NCBI GenBank assembly: GCA_030248135.1
Contig: JASANC010002516.1
Coordinates: 1-64,000 of the forward strand
Length of the DNA: 64,000 nt
Origin: Theristus sp. LFF4_11
Taxonomy: Eukaryota; Nematoda; Chromadorea; Monhysterida; Xyalidae
Direction of reading: 5' to 3'
The notes under the pieces were generated by a model. That model was given only the letters and a program-made list of their open reading frames with translations. It was not told the origin of the DNA and searched no databases. A program made the position numbers and the translations under genes. Positions 33,439 to 46,900 of the stretch are shown here, piece by piece (position 1 is the stretch's first letter; each line of letters begins with the position of its first letter).

Positions 33439-34475
33439 TAGGGTTAGGGGCTTTGAAAAAAATTTTTTTTTTATTTTTTTTTGTTTTTTTTTTAAATTTG
33501 GATTTTTTTTTTCAAACTTAAAAAAAATTTGAAAAATTTTTCTTCTACTTTGCTCTGAAAATTCGATTTATGGCATAATTTTTTGAAAGTTCAAACCAAA
33601 TTTTCTTCCCAACTTCTTTGTGTGCTTAGGTACATGTCATTATTTGGTCATTTAGACCGACGTACTCCATGTTTTTCGATTTGGATGACTTCTAGAGTCA
33701 ATTTTTAGCGTTGAAATGACTTAACTGAATTGAAATATCGTTTCAGAAATCGTTTTCTTGCAACTTAGAACATGTTTTTTCAGTCGGTAGGCCATGAGAT
33801 GAACATGATATTTTGTTGATTGGCGTATGTTATAGGTCTACAATGGAGTTGTGCGATATATTGTTAAACAATTGGAGCGGAGATGTTGGTTAATACCACA
33901 TCACACGACCGTTTTTCAGATACCCGATAACATGGCCACATGTTAAAACTTGCGTGCTGAGCTAAACTAACGTGTTAAACTTGCGTCTGTCAGTTGCCCG
34001 CAACGTGATCGCGAAATCATGGTACGTGTTTTCGATACGATGATTTGAAGAGTGGGCTCTCGCCATGTGGCAGATAGTATAGCTGGTTGAACCTGAAAGT
34101 AAGTGTCTGGGGGGGGGGGGGGCGACCGGGTCGACAGGGGTTGCCGACTTAGCTACAGCAAACAGGAATTTTTGAACACAGTCAAATTTTGGTAATTTTC
34201 TAAAGAGGAACAACTAAGAACGGTTCAATATTCAAGTACACGTCGAAAATTGTCCTGTTTTACTGTTGAAAATGCAACTTTCCCTCTATGAAATGGACAT
34301 AATTTCAATAAAACACGATTTTCGCTCTTATAGTTTTCCGGATCGTTCTGAAAATAGTCTAGATGAACTCAGCTCGACGAGACGCTTCGAACAAACCTAA
34401 CTTGTAAAAAAAATTTAAAAAAAAATTTTTTTTTTAATTTAAAAAAAAATTCGGATTTTTTTTCCCCTAACCCTA
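33439..34475. mobile_element. hAT-like non-autonomous transposon, copy 1 (1037 bp)
   Basis: The ends TAGGGTTAGGGG and CCCTAACCCTA are inverted and flanked by a perfect 8-bp duplication CTTGTGAA (33431-33438 and 34476-34483). TAGGG-type ends plus 8-bp duplications fit the hAT superfamily. Subterminal poly-A/T blocks lie at both ends and a G-run near 34110. The longest open frame (about 83 codons, - strand) resembles no transposase. It is nearly identical to the copy at 41891. Confidence 0.9.
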
Positions 34476-34987
34476 CTTGTGAAGCTTCACGTTTTTTTAG
34501 GTTTTTTAATTTGAAAAAAATTGGATTTTCTTTTTTTCCTAACCCTAAACCGAAACCCGTGCGTAATGCATCATTATTAAAACAGGTGCATGTGCAGTAG
34601 CGGTGGCCCCTGCCCTTTAACACAGGAAAGAAAAAAATGCAAAAACTAAATTGATCATTTTCACCTTATCAAAAAGGCTTGGCTTAGGATTAGGATTAGG
34701 TTTAGGATTAGGAACCTACAACGACTCATTGCAAGCAACCTCTGATCAGAAATCAAAAAAATCACTTTTAAGTATGTATACAAATCAAACCCGTGCACTG
34801 CACTGCACATAGCTTTATCACTATTACTATCAGCAACAAGAATAATAGAAGAGCCGGTGAGGAGAAGAGAAACAAAACTAGATCGTCCGTCAGTCGGCGG
34901 TAGAATAAATTCAAAAGAAACGAATTATTGCCTTGTCGCCGCGTGGTCGGTCCGGTTGCCGCCGCCGCGCCGCCGTCCCCGTCGCCA

Positions 34988-37900
34988 ATGAGTGCCAACT
35001 GGGGCAACAACAGCGCGCACGCGTTGCGCAAAGTGAAGGGCAACATTGAGCGAATGTTCGACAAGAGTCTGACCGATCTGATCAGAGGCATCCGCAACAA
35101 CAAGGAGAACGAGGTTGGTTGGCAGGTTCGTTTTGGGTTCGCAGTCGCGCGCGCGTGTTGCTTGGTGGCGACGTGGCGTGGTGGCGGTTGGTCTTGGTGT
35201 GTGTGTGTGGTGGCTTGTTTTACAGATTTACAATAGTTTTACACATGTGGGATTTTGCGGTGGTGTTTCGTGATCTGTGTTTCGCTGGAGGAATAGACTA
35301 GACAATCGGATAAATTCGAATCGAATCAGTTTCTGCCTCTGCGTTGTTTGCATGCGTACCACTAATAATCGGTATTTCGTTTACTTTCAATCAATGCTGA
35401 ACTGGAACAAATTTCGTTTGGCTGCTGTGCTTTTGGGTTTGTTCTGCACACGCAGCACACCTCTGTGCCGTGCCGTATTCAGAACTAGAATTTGGAATGG
35501 ACTGTCATGGAGGTTCTTTGCTTTTATTTGAGTAATTAACTGCCAAGTTTCTGTTTGAGAAACCGTGAATGATTTTTCAGTTTGCACGTTAGTTTAGCTG
35601 CGATCATTTTGTTTTGCATGTTATGCTAGTTTGTTATGCTTAGGGTGGGTGAATATTGCATAAACAATTCAGATACTACTTTTAAACCAGATAAGAAAGA
35701 GACGGGTTCTCATTATGTCAGTCAGACAATTAATTTGTTTTTGAGAGCTACCAACCACGCAATTATAGTTTTCGTTTTATGTGTGTGTTTTAGCTTGAAA
35801 GTGCATGTTGATTTGTGGTGTGTGTGATTAGGCGAGTGCAAAAAGCTGGCTGATTAAGATTGTTCATGTGTCAAAAAGTTGCAGTTGTGGTGATAGACAT
35901 TCTATCGGCTGCTGTGGTGTGTTTTTGCATCATTTCTTTTGTAAAAATCGTCTTTCTTTTTCTCCGCAGAGTCGCTACATCAGTCAATGCATCGAGGAGT
36001 GCAAGCAGGAGTTGCGTCAGGACACCCTGACGATCAAGGCGAACGCAGTCGCAAAGCTCGTTTATGTGAGTGGAGGTTACAGAAGTTAAACAATGTTGCC
36101 TTTATTTTTTTGGATAGATGGCAAAGCAGTTGCTTGATGCGCGATGCAAAACTCTTGGAATGATGCAAGTTCCTGAGATACGGCCGAGTCGCTTGGTTCG
36201 TTTTGAATTGGCGCATTATGCAAATTTGCTAATTTGTCATCAGTCGTCTAACTAAGTTCCTTTCCAATTCTGAAAAACGCATAGAGTCGCAGAACGGGAA
36301 AAAAAATATTGTAAAATAAATTTCATTTCATTGTGTTGCTCAGCTACAAATGTTCGGCTACGACATCAGCTGGGCGTCGTTCAACGTCGTTGAAGTGATG
36401 GCCTCCACGAAGTTCACCGAGAAGCGCATCGGGTACAACGCCGCCTCTCAGTGCTTCAACGTTCGTCGTTTTGTTTTCGATTTCGTGTTTGCTCGAAATT
36501 TTGGTGTGACGATACAACTGATTGATTAGCCATTTGCTGCGTGTTTTGAAATGGACCAATCGGTTCGCCGTTGGAAGTTGCTGATAACGTTGTGCAGTGA
36601 TAGGTGATTGTGTCGTTGTTGATTGCACGACATTCGACGTTTGACCGCACATCAAAACCTTTTTTTGGTTTCTTTTCTGAAGGACAACACGGATGTTCTG
36701 ATGCTGACGACGAACCTGATTCGCAAGGATCTAAACAGTACGAACGTTTACGAGGCCGGCGTGGCGTTGTCGGGAATGGCCTGTTTCGTCAATCATGACC
36801 TCGCCCGCGATCTAGCGAACGACGTGCTCACCTTGGTGCAGTGCCGCTCTTTTGTTTTCTTTCTTTGTTTTTCTGACGATTTGACCTGTGGTGACAGTTG
36901 TGTTCAGCGCAAAGGTCAACCTTCTGAATAGTTTTGTGTTGTCAATCTTGCTTTTTGTGCGTGTTTTCAAGCATATCATCGTGATTGTGCAAAGCGTTAC
37001 TGTTTGTCTTAGTCACGGCCACCATTGCCAGATTCTTGATTGTTCCGTTCGTTTCTTCCGAGGCAATCGAACAGGCAGACAGTTCGTCAATTCGAGTTCA
37101 TTCAACAGTTCCAGTTTTCGATGTCAAAACTTGTTGCCCATTTCTCCATTGTCAGCTGTCCTCAAGTCGCCCGTACGTGCGCAAGAAGGCCGTACTTCTA
37201 CTGTATAAAGTGTTCCTCAAGTATCCGGACGCGTTGAGACCGACGTTTCCGAAACTGAAGGAGAAACTCGAGGATCCCGATCCCGGTTGGTCATGGAATG
37301 ACAGAATCTGCGTCTGAGAATTGAGTTTTAGCAAATGACAAAGCTAAAAAATTGCACTTTGAACTCGAGGAATATATCGACAGGCTTTTTACGACCAATT
37401 ATCGCAAACTTTTTTCAAAACTAACCACTTTAACACATTCCAAAAAACCGTTTTCCAGGCGTCCAATCGGCTGCGGTGAACGTGATCTGCGAGCTCGCTC
37501 GAAAGAACCCGAAGAACTATCTCGGTCTGGCGCCGGTGTTTTTCAAGCTGATGACCACATCAACCAATAATTGGATGCTGATCAAAATCATCAAACTGGT
37601 GTGTTCGAGAGAGAGGTTTTTGGTTTGTCGACTACTCATTTCACTCGTGGCATGGGAGGGGAAGGACAGCGTTTTGTTTGATTATTCCACTTTGCTGCTC
37701 AGACACCCACAAACATCACAATTTACTTGTCATGCTGCTTTATTTACGGTTGAGTTGGAATCTGGTGATGAAATGAAATTGCCCGAAAAGACTTTCAGTT
37801 CGTCAGTTTGATCGAGCTATATGCCAATCGGTGGAATTGAATTGAAGTTTTGCGACAAAACATTTCCTTAATGTTGTCTTTTAGTTCCGCAAAAAAGTAA

Positions 37901-40900
37901 TTTTTTTCTAAAATGTTGATTTCTGGTTTCAGTTCGGATCACTAGTGACACTCGAGCCACGACTCGGCAAGAAACTACTAGAGCCGCTGACAAATTTAAT
38001 CAATAGGTCGGTTGATCATTGGTGTGTTTTTGTCACATTTACTAAAAAACAATTCGAATTCCAATATTTCCAGCACAACAGCCATGTCTCTGCTATACGA
38101 GTGCATCAACACCGTGATCGCAAGTTGGGGGCATGCATTCTTTCTTTCTTGCTGTTCCAATGTTTTTTGAGTTTGGCTGAACTGAAAAAAGATAATTATT
38201 GCTTGTGAATCACGGTTTCACGAACGTTCCATGAAAATTTAAAAATTTTAGCTTTGCTTGCTTGCTTTCAGTTTTGATCTCCGTTTCGGCCGGTGGCGAC
38301 CATCAGGCAAGCATTCAGGTTGGACAAAAATCAAATTATGAATTGTTTTGAATTAGGGATGGCACGGAAAAAAGCGTTTTTTTCAGGAAAAGAAACTGGT
38401 TTTTAACCGTTTTTTCACACCAAAAATAAAAAAACCAATAGACCAACCAACCAATTTTACCAATAGAAATTCTGAATTTTCAGTTGACCGCAGTGCTGAA
38501 AAAACCACAGTCACAATCTGTGACATTCATGATTCCTGTTTTTCAGCTGTGCGTCCAGAAACTGGGCGTCTTAATCGAGGATTCTGACCAGAATTTGAAA
38601 TACCTCGGCTTGCTAGCAATGAACAAGATACTGCTCAGTCATCCGAAAGCGGTGCAGACGCACAAGGACCTGGTGCTCGCTTGCCTCGACGACAAGGATG
38701 AATCGATCCGGTTTGCTTTGTTATTTTTTTCTCTCACTTGTCTGCTATATTGGACAGTTTTATAAAAAAATAAATAAAGTTCTTGTTTGAAGACACTGCA
38801 CTCGATTACAGTAGTCTAGCACTGTCACATATAGTCGTCCTGGATAATTTGTAGTATTAGCTGATTGGCTGGTGGTTTTGCCTGAATGTCAAGTTCAAAA
38901 AAGAAATTTAATCTTTTTTTTTGGTTTTTTTGATTTTTGATGTGCGAGCATTTGTGAGGCAAATGGTCTTTTGCGGCCGAAGTATAGCGGCCTGAAGGAT
39001 TGCGGCCTGGACGATAGCGGCCGGAGCATCGCGGCCTGGATAATCGCGGCCTGGAAGATTGCGGGCCGGGGCGATTGCGCCTGGGAGGATTGCGGTCTGG
39101 GAGGATTGCGGCCTGGGACAATTGCGGCGCGGGACGATTGCGGCCGAAGTATAGCGGCCTGGACGATAGCGACCGGAGCATCGCGGCCTGGACAATATCG
39201 GCCTGGAAGATTGCGGCCCGGAACGATTGCGGCCTGGGAGGATTGCGGCCTGGGACAATTGCGGCGCGGGACGATTGTGGCCCATGTGTTGGGAAATTAA
39301 TGTAAAACCTTGTTTCTGATTTGGGAGACACAGAAAAATAAAAAGCAACAGTTTTGATGGCGGAATTTTTGGTTTTGCAACGACGACGACAGCGGCGATT
39401 AGGATCCACTGTCCAGATCATATTTCTCCTCTGCTCATCCTTGAAAATTTGTTAATGGCTGTGGAGCCAGTTTGGCAGACATGGAACGGCAAAACTGATG
39501 CTTTTTATTTTTCTGTGCCTCCCAAATCAGAAACAAGGTTTTGCATTAATTTTCGAACTCAAATTCCAACTGTTCGCTTTCACAAAGGTGTGAGTTCGAT
39601 TGCGGCCCATTAGATAGAGGCCGAAGCATTGCGGCCGAAGCATCGCGGCCTGAAGGATAGCGCCCTGAAGGATCGCGGCCTAGGACGATTGCGGCATGAA
39701 GGATCGCGTCCTGAAGGATTGCTGCCAGGGACGATTGCGGCCAGGGGCGATTGCGGCCAGGGACCATTGCGACCAGGGACGATTGCGGCCTGGGACGATT
39801 GCGGCCCACGAAATATTGGTGCTTTGTCATTGTCTTTGTCGCACGCAACTGGTTATATTATTCCTATTGTTATGCTCGCACACGAGTTTTCATTTTTTTC
39901 CAAAAAAGTTGTCTTCTTGTTTATTGATTAGTAATTATTTGTTTCTTAGAACCCAAAATCGAAATCTTCCATTCTCAACTTTCCTTGTCGCCGAGCCCAG
40001 ATAGAGATAGATTCGAAAATTTTTTTGGGGGGCAGCACCCCCCCCCCAGCCCCCTAGAATTTGACCTGAAAAGGTGACAAAGCATGAAAACATTGTGGGC
40101 CGCAATCGTCCCGCGCCGCAATTGTCCCAGGCCGCAATCCTCCCAGGCCACAATCGTTCCGGGCCGCAATCTTCCAGGCCGCTATTGTCCAGGCCGCGAT
40201 GCTCCGGCCGCTATACTTCGGCCGCAATCGTCCCGCGCCGCAATTGTCGCAGGCCCCAATCCTCCCAGGCCGCAATCGCCCCGGGCCGCAATCTTCCAGG
40301 CCGCGATTGTCCAGGCCGCCATGCTCCGGCCGCTATCTTCCAGGCCACAATCCTTCAGGCCGTTATACTTCGGCCACAAAAGACCATTTGCCTCACAAAT
40401 GCTCGCACATCAAAAATCAAAAAACTATAAAAAAAGATTAAATTTCTTTTTTTGAACTTGACATTCAGGCAAAACCACCAGCCAATCAGCTAGTACTACA
40501 AATTATCCAGGACGACTATATGTGATGGACACGTGTGCAGCTGTAATATGTGTGGTGCGCGTATTAAAAGGAAAGATGTGTTTGATTGTGATTGTGCAAT
40601 AGTTATCCTATATGGGATAAATGGGGGTTCCAAAAAAACACTCCAGTTTGAAATTGTCAACAAACAAGCAATTGAGGCGATTGTTCAGGAATTTAGCAGT
40701 TCAAAATACATCGGTTAGTTATTCAGCTGTCCTGCGTTTCACCCATTATTCAACATCACTCCGCCTGCGTAAAAAAAGAATAAAACTCTCACTTTTGTAT
40801 GAATTCACCAATTTTGCCATCTTTTCACACCAGACTACGAGCGCTCGACCTCCTGTACGGCATGGTCAGCAAGAAGAACATCATGGACATTGTGCGCAAG

Positions 40901-43900
40901 CTGATGCAGCACGTGGACGCCGCTGAGGGCGCCGCCTACAGGGACGAACTGTTGGCACGCATCATCAACATCTGCTCGCACAACAACTATCAGTATATTA
41001 CGAACTTTGAGTGGTGCGTGGCCGGCGGTTGTTGCGTTTGGTTGGATTTAAGAAGAGCGACAGAAGATGGCAAGTCACCAATTGATAGTGCCTTGGTGAA
41101 ATGGGCTCTTCGTGAGTGTTCTGGATACAAGCGGTTTTCCAGCAGCGACCAGAGTCTCAATGCGCAGTCCACACCCATTCAACTTCTGCGAGCAGTGACG
41201 CGAATGGGCAGAATAATTCGCAAGATGTGACCGTGCCAAATCAGTTGCATACATTAAGTGTGGGCATAGAAACCGGTGTTATTGCCATGCCACCCCCAGG
41301 TACACCCGCCCAATCAAACATCCCCCGAATGTGCCATATTCCACCTCCTCTCAACTCCAGCACATCTGCAGGTACGTCTCGGTGCTCGTAGAGTTGACGC
41401 GTGTCGAGGGCACCAGTCACGGCGCCCTGATCGCCTCGCAAATGCTGGACGTCGCCGTGCGCGTCCAGTCGATCCGTCACCTCGCCGTGCAGCAGATGGC
41501 GTTGCTCGTGCAGAACGCGCACCTGCTGCTGCACGGCTCCGCCCAGCACCGCAGCAACGTCTGCGAGGTGTTGACTGCAGCGGCGTTCATCTGCGGCGAG
41601 TATAGCGAGTCAGTTCAGGGCGGGGTGTTTTTGGTGATGCGATGCTGTCTGTTTTTTGTCATTGACAAGGTTTATCTGATAAACTTCAAGTAGCGAGAGA
41701 GTGGCGATTTACTGGACTGGAGAACAATAGACATTACAGGGAAAAGAATCATGTTATATAGGAGATCACGGATAATTACACGAAATAATTACGATAACTA
41801 GTCATCAACTATAATAATACACGAAGTTCGCTGTTTGCGGTTTCGCCAGGCAGACGCATGCCGCTGTGCCCCCTGGCTCGTCAGTGCGACTAGGGTTAGG
41901 GGCTTTGAAAAATTTTTTTTTTTCGTTTTTTTTTTTAAATTTGGATTTTTTTTTAAACTTAAAAAAAAATTTGAAAAATTTTTCTTCTACTTTGCTCTGA
42001 AAATTCGATTTATGGCATAATTTTTTGAAAGTTCAAACCAAATTTTCTTCCCAACTTCTTTGTGTGCTTAGGTACATGTCATTATTTGGTCATTTTGACC
42101 GACGTACTCCATGTTTTTCGATTTGGATGACTTCTAGAGTTAATTTTTAGCGTTGAAATGACTTAACTGAATTGAAATATCGTTTCAGAAATCGTTTTCT
42201 TGCAACTTAGAACATGTTTTTTCAGTCGGTAGGCCATGAGATGAACATGATATTTTGTTGATTGGCGTATGTTATAGGTCTACAATGGAGTTGTGCGATA
42301 TATTGTTAAACAATTGGAGCGGAGATGTTGGTTAATACCACATCACACGACCGTTTTTCAGATACCCGATAACATGGCCAAATGTTAAAACTTGCGTGCT
42401 GAGCTAAACTAACGTGTTAAACTTGCGTCTGTCAGTTGCCCGCAACGTGATCGCGAAATCATGGTACGTGTTTTCGATACGATGATTTGAAGAGTGGGCT
42501 CTCGCCATGTGGCAGATAGCATAGCTGGTTGAACCTGAAAGTAAGTGTCTTGGGGGGGGGGGCGACCGGGTCGACAGGGGTTGCCGACTTAGCTACAGCA
42601 AACAGGAATTTTTGAACACAGTCAAATTTTGGTAATTTTCTAAAGAGGAACAACTAAGAACGGTTCAATATTCAAGTACACGTCGAAAATTGTCCTGTTT
42701 TACTGTTGAAAATGCAACTTTCCCTCTATGAAATGGACATAATTTCAATAAAACACGATTTTCGCTCTTATAGTTTTCCGGATCGTTCTGAAAATAGTCT
42801 AGATGAACTCAGCTCGACGAGACGCTTCGAACAAACCTAACTTGTAAAAAAAAATTTAAAAAAAAAAAATTTTTAATTTAAAAAAAAAATCCGGATTTTT
42901 TTTCCCTAACCCTAAGTGCGACGACGGCCACCAGGCAGAACTGCCCGAACTGATTTACCACAGACAGTTCTTAATAGTCTGGCTAAAACATCAGCGAGTC
43001 ACACTGAATCTGTCGTTGCCCCATTTGCTCTCGGTCTCGCTGGTTGGAGGTCACTTGGGCGGCTACTTATTTTGGGGCACGGGCTTTTGCACCTAAACGG
43101 GGGTGTGGTGTAATAGTCACAAAAACACAAGTACAAAAAAAGAACCAGCAATGGCAAATTCAATTCGATCTCCTGGGCCCCCGAACGCACAGACAATTGT
43201 CCTAACGCGCTAGCAGCAGGCGACGAGCGGTGAGGCGACTTTGCACCTCCACTGCAGGCACCTCGAGAACGGCCAGGCGACACTGGAGGCGATGCTGCGC
43301 ACGCGGCCGAGCGCGATGCCCGGGCACATTCAGGCGACCTACGTGCAGAACATGGCGAAACTGTACGCGCGTCTCGTGCTGGCGGCCGAGGAGCAGGACG
43401 ACTGGGACGCCGTCGCCACGTTGGACAATCTGCTCGCCAGTAAACTGCCGCAGTTCGAGCAGACCGAGCACTTGGAGGCGCAGGAGCGCGTGCGTCGGCG
43501 GCGTTTGCTTTTTTTTATCCAGCCACCGGCTTGTGCCGATTTTGGAGGAACCGCGGAAGCGTCGGGTGTTTTTTTTCTTGTGCAGATTTTTTGTAGGACG
43601 TAAGGTTGTCTTGTCAGTAGACGCTGATTGGTTGTAATTTTGACTGTGAATACAACCAGTCAGTCAGCGAGGGTCTCATTTTTCGACCACAGTTGTTCGC
43701 TCTAAAGCTGCGGCTGTGACTCTAATATTCAATTAATAGGCACTTTTTTTTTCGTTTTTCTTCATTATAAGAATTTTCTTCCATTTTTGCAGGCCTGTTC
43801 ACTGATGCAGCTGGTAACGCAGGTTGAGCAGTTACATGAAGAGGAACACGAGAAGCTGGGGGAGGAACTGCAGGTGCTGTTTGACCTCGAGCTGAACCCG

Positions 43901-46900
43901 GTCGCTGCGAAAGCGCAACGCAAAGTGCCCGTGCCGGATGGGTTGGTGGCTTTTTTTGTTGTTGTTGCTGATTTGTTTCGTCTCAGTCTCCCAGACTGCG
44001 ATTGATTTTTTTTTTCAAACAAACCAATTGCGATTGAATTGAATTGAACAATGGGGTATGATGCACATTTCTCTGCATCGTTTTACCTATTGCTCTGAAT
44101 CACATTGACTCACAAGCTGCAGGCTTTCAACTTTGTTGATAGTTTCACGTTGAAAACTACAATGCGTGTGTGGGCCCCTTGGGAGGGGACCGACCAGCCC
44201 ACCAGGTAATGTTAGCTCATATTTTGAAGGCAGCATATAATGCCATGCCAACTAGACACATTCAATGGACGATACCACAATAAAAAACTTCAAGTTTCAC
44301 CAAAAACCAGTTCAGCAAACTCATGTTGCCGATGACTCCAATCGTAGCCACCCCACGACTGGTGATTCAAGATTCCTTTGTTTCGATTGCAGCCTCGACC
44401 TGGACGCGTGGATCAACGAGCCGCCGCGCGAGTCTGACTCGGACGACGTCGTTGACGGTGACGATGACGAAACCGGCGAACCGAGAAACGACAACGTTCG
44501 TCCGTCGTTTTTGGCCTTTTCAACCGCTGGCACCGATCGAGCGGAGACGGCCAAAAATGGACCCACGCACGAGCCGTCGCCGACGGAGCTGAAGAAGGTG
44601 ACAGACGGGAATGATGGCAGGGATTGAAGTTGTTTTTGGTGTTTTACTTTTGTGACTTGCCGAGTGCACTTTTGGAGTTGAATGGTGCACTGCAGTCGTC
44701 CCTTTTTTAGGATTCTTTTCTCATCCGTTAAAAGTTTTTTTTTGCGAAAAGCAGCAAATTTCGATGAAATTGGTTGTTTGATGTTTGTTTGAGCATCGTG
44801 TAATACGGAGACCCATAGAATTGCTGGGAAGAGGGAATCCAGTGGAACTCGGGTGGTCTATGGTCTTCCTTCCTAGTACTTTGTGCACTTGTCTTGCTCT
44901 GCTGCGAAAGTGCGCAATAAAAATACTGAACTGAAGTGAACTACTGGATCTCTGATTTGCAGATTCGCGAGGCGCGTATGGCCGAAATCGCCAACAATCC
45001 GTACTACGTGAAAACCTCGATTTCGCCGGCCGATTCGGTGGAACGAAAAAAGAAAAAATCGCCGCATCGTCAAAAATCGTCGACCGACGAAAGCGCGCCG
45101 ACAAACACGAGAATACCGGAGACTGTCTCGCTGGACCTGCAGTCGCCGCTCGAGATTCCTGGTTTGTTTGAGACGGGGGGTGTTTTTTTGGATGGGATAT
45201 CCGCGAGGCTTGAGTGGGCCTGTTTGTCTTGTCCCCATCTCGACATCCGTCTCTTGGCTTTTTTGGGACGTTTTTTGGAATAAATGGCTTTTTGGGACGT
45301 TTTTTGGAATAAATGGCTTTTTGGGACGTTTTTTTTGGAATAAATGTTTTTTTTTGTTCAACTAAAGCCATTTTTTTCGCAGGCGTCGTCGGCATGAAGA
45401 CCTACATGGAGCAGCAGGAGCAGACGCTCAGCTGGAAGAAGGCCAAGAAGAGCAGACAACAGGAACGGGAGAAAAAAGGACGAACGAAGACGGGCAAGAA
45501 GAAGAGACGTGGCAAGGTGTCGTCGAGCGAGGACGAGCCGGAGGAGGAAGAGGTGGCCGTGGTGCACATGGTGAACAGGGACGACGGCGAGATGCCGGAG
45601 AACGCGAAGTCAACCGACGAGGAGGACAGTGCCAACAAGGTCGGTGCTTGCTGGCTTGCACAGACACACTCGATGTCTTTGCAACGTGACGCTACAGTCG
45701 GAACTCGAAATTGTAGTCAATCAGCTGATTGATGTCTGCATCTATTTATAACCTATTTTTTTAAACGTGTCCCACTGAAATGACGTCATGTGCTGCCAAA
45801 CATGCGCTTGCCGTTCACAGCAAACCAGACTTTCCGTTTAGCCGATTTCTTCCCGCAAACAAATGGTGAATGTCGAATCAGTCACACCAAACTGACATTT
45901 TAGTGTCTGTGCTTTGACAAACGGGCGTTTTTAAAGCAAATCATTTTAGTCCGGACACGTTCGAATAAATGCTCAATAAAAACGCTCAAAAACACTTGCC
46001 TGATCCGTAACTCCAGCACGAGGACTCGACGTACAAGGCGCTCGACATGGACCTGGACGAGCCGCTGCGCGACGACGAACTGCTGCCGGTGCCGCACGCC
46101 TATACGCCCGATGCGCCCCTAAAACTCGACCACACAAAAGCGGCCGCGAGTCGAGCGGACACTGCGGTGCCGGAGAGCAGCGGCGCGCAGACGGAGCGCC
46201 GCTCAACGACGAAACAAAAGAAGAAGAAAGCGGACGACAAGAAACATCGCAAGAAGAAACGAGAGCGCCAAAAGTCGGACGCCACTTTGGACGGAGCCAA
46301 TGTGGCGCAAGAGGCGACGACGACGAAACCGGCTGCGAGTAATAATGTCGCTGTGGATGAGTTCGACGTATGGCTGACCTCGATGACTGACGCCAGAGGA
46401 GAGAATCGGCCGAATGGAACTGCCCAACTGAAACACGCTGATGAGCCGAAAAAGGTGAACGTGCAGTGTGCGCTTTATGGGCAAGCCAAAGTATCGTGTC
46501 GTGGTATTTTTTTGAAGTGGTATAGTCGTACGTTCTTTTCTAAACGGCATTTCTTTGACTGAACTGGAAGACTGATTGGGATGATGTTGATAAATTTCTT
46601 GTTTCGCAAGTTTTATTTTTTCAATCAATCGACACTTCATTTCACCAAATGAAAGAATTTGTGGTGTTCAAAAAAACTATTTCAATTTTTCTCCACTCCC
46701 ATGCTCTAAAATGATTCCAGCGCACAAAGTCGTCTTCCAGCAAACACGACGGCAAGAAGAAGTCGGCTGGCAAGAAGCAGACGGCTGCCACCAAGATTGG
46801 CAAGGAGTCGGCGATGATGGTCGAGCAGAGTCCCATGCATATGCAGGTGTGCAAAAAAATGTTTTTTTTTGGCAGAAAATCTTTTTTCTCATCCTTTCCG

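Larger units (their letters stand above)
30618..34987. other. Divergent intergenic region between kinase and AP-3 delta genes
   Basis: This 4.4-kb spacer must contain both promoters. It holds a decayed CAGCTGATT-type MITE (about 30820-30895), fold-back element FB2, an imperfect tandem repeat at about 32915-33140, a full hAT-like element and a related right-end fragment at about 34500-34545 (CCTAACCCTAAACC). A TTAGGATTAGG module lies at about 34680-34725. No gene is supported. Confidence 0.5.

Noticed and set aside
33962..34213. Open frame inside the hAT-like element, also present in the second copy
   Set aside because: About 83 codons with no transposase motif, and changed by G-run length differences between copies. 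It is treated as non-coding.
38825..39421. Open frame of 198 codons on the - strand rich in Arg, Pro, Gln and Ser
   Set aside because: It crosses the 16-bp array of fold-back element FB3. A stop-free 16-bp unit keeps several frames open on both strands, giving periodic peptides. It is not a gene.
38970..40380. Regularly spaced short repeats that could suggest a CRISPR array
   Set aside because: The units are contiguous without unique spacers, lie in inverted arms, and the surroundings are clearly eukaryotic.
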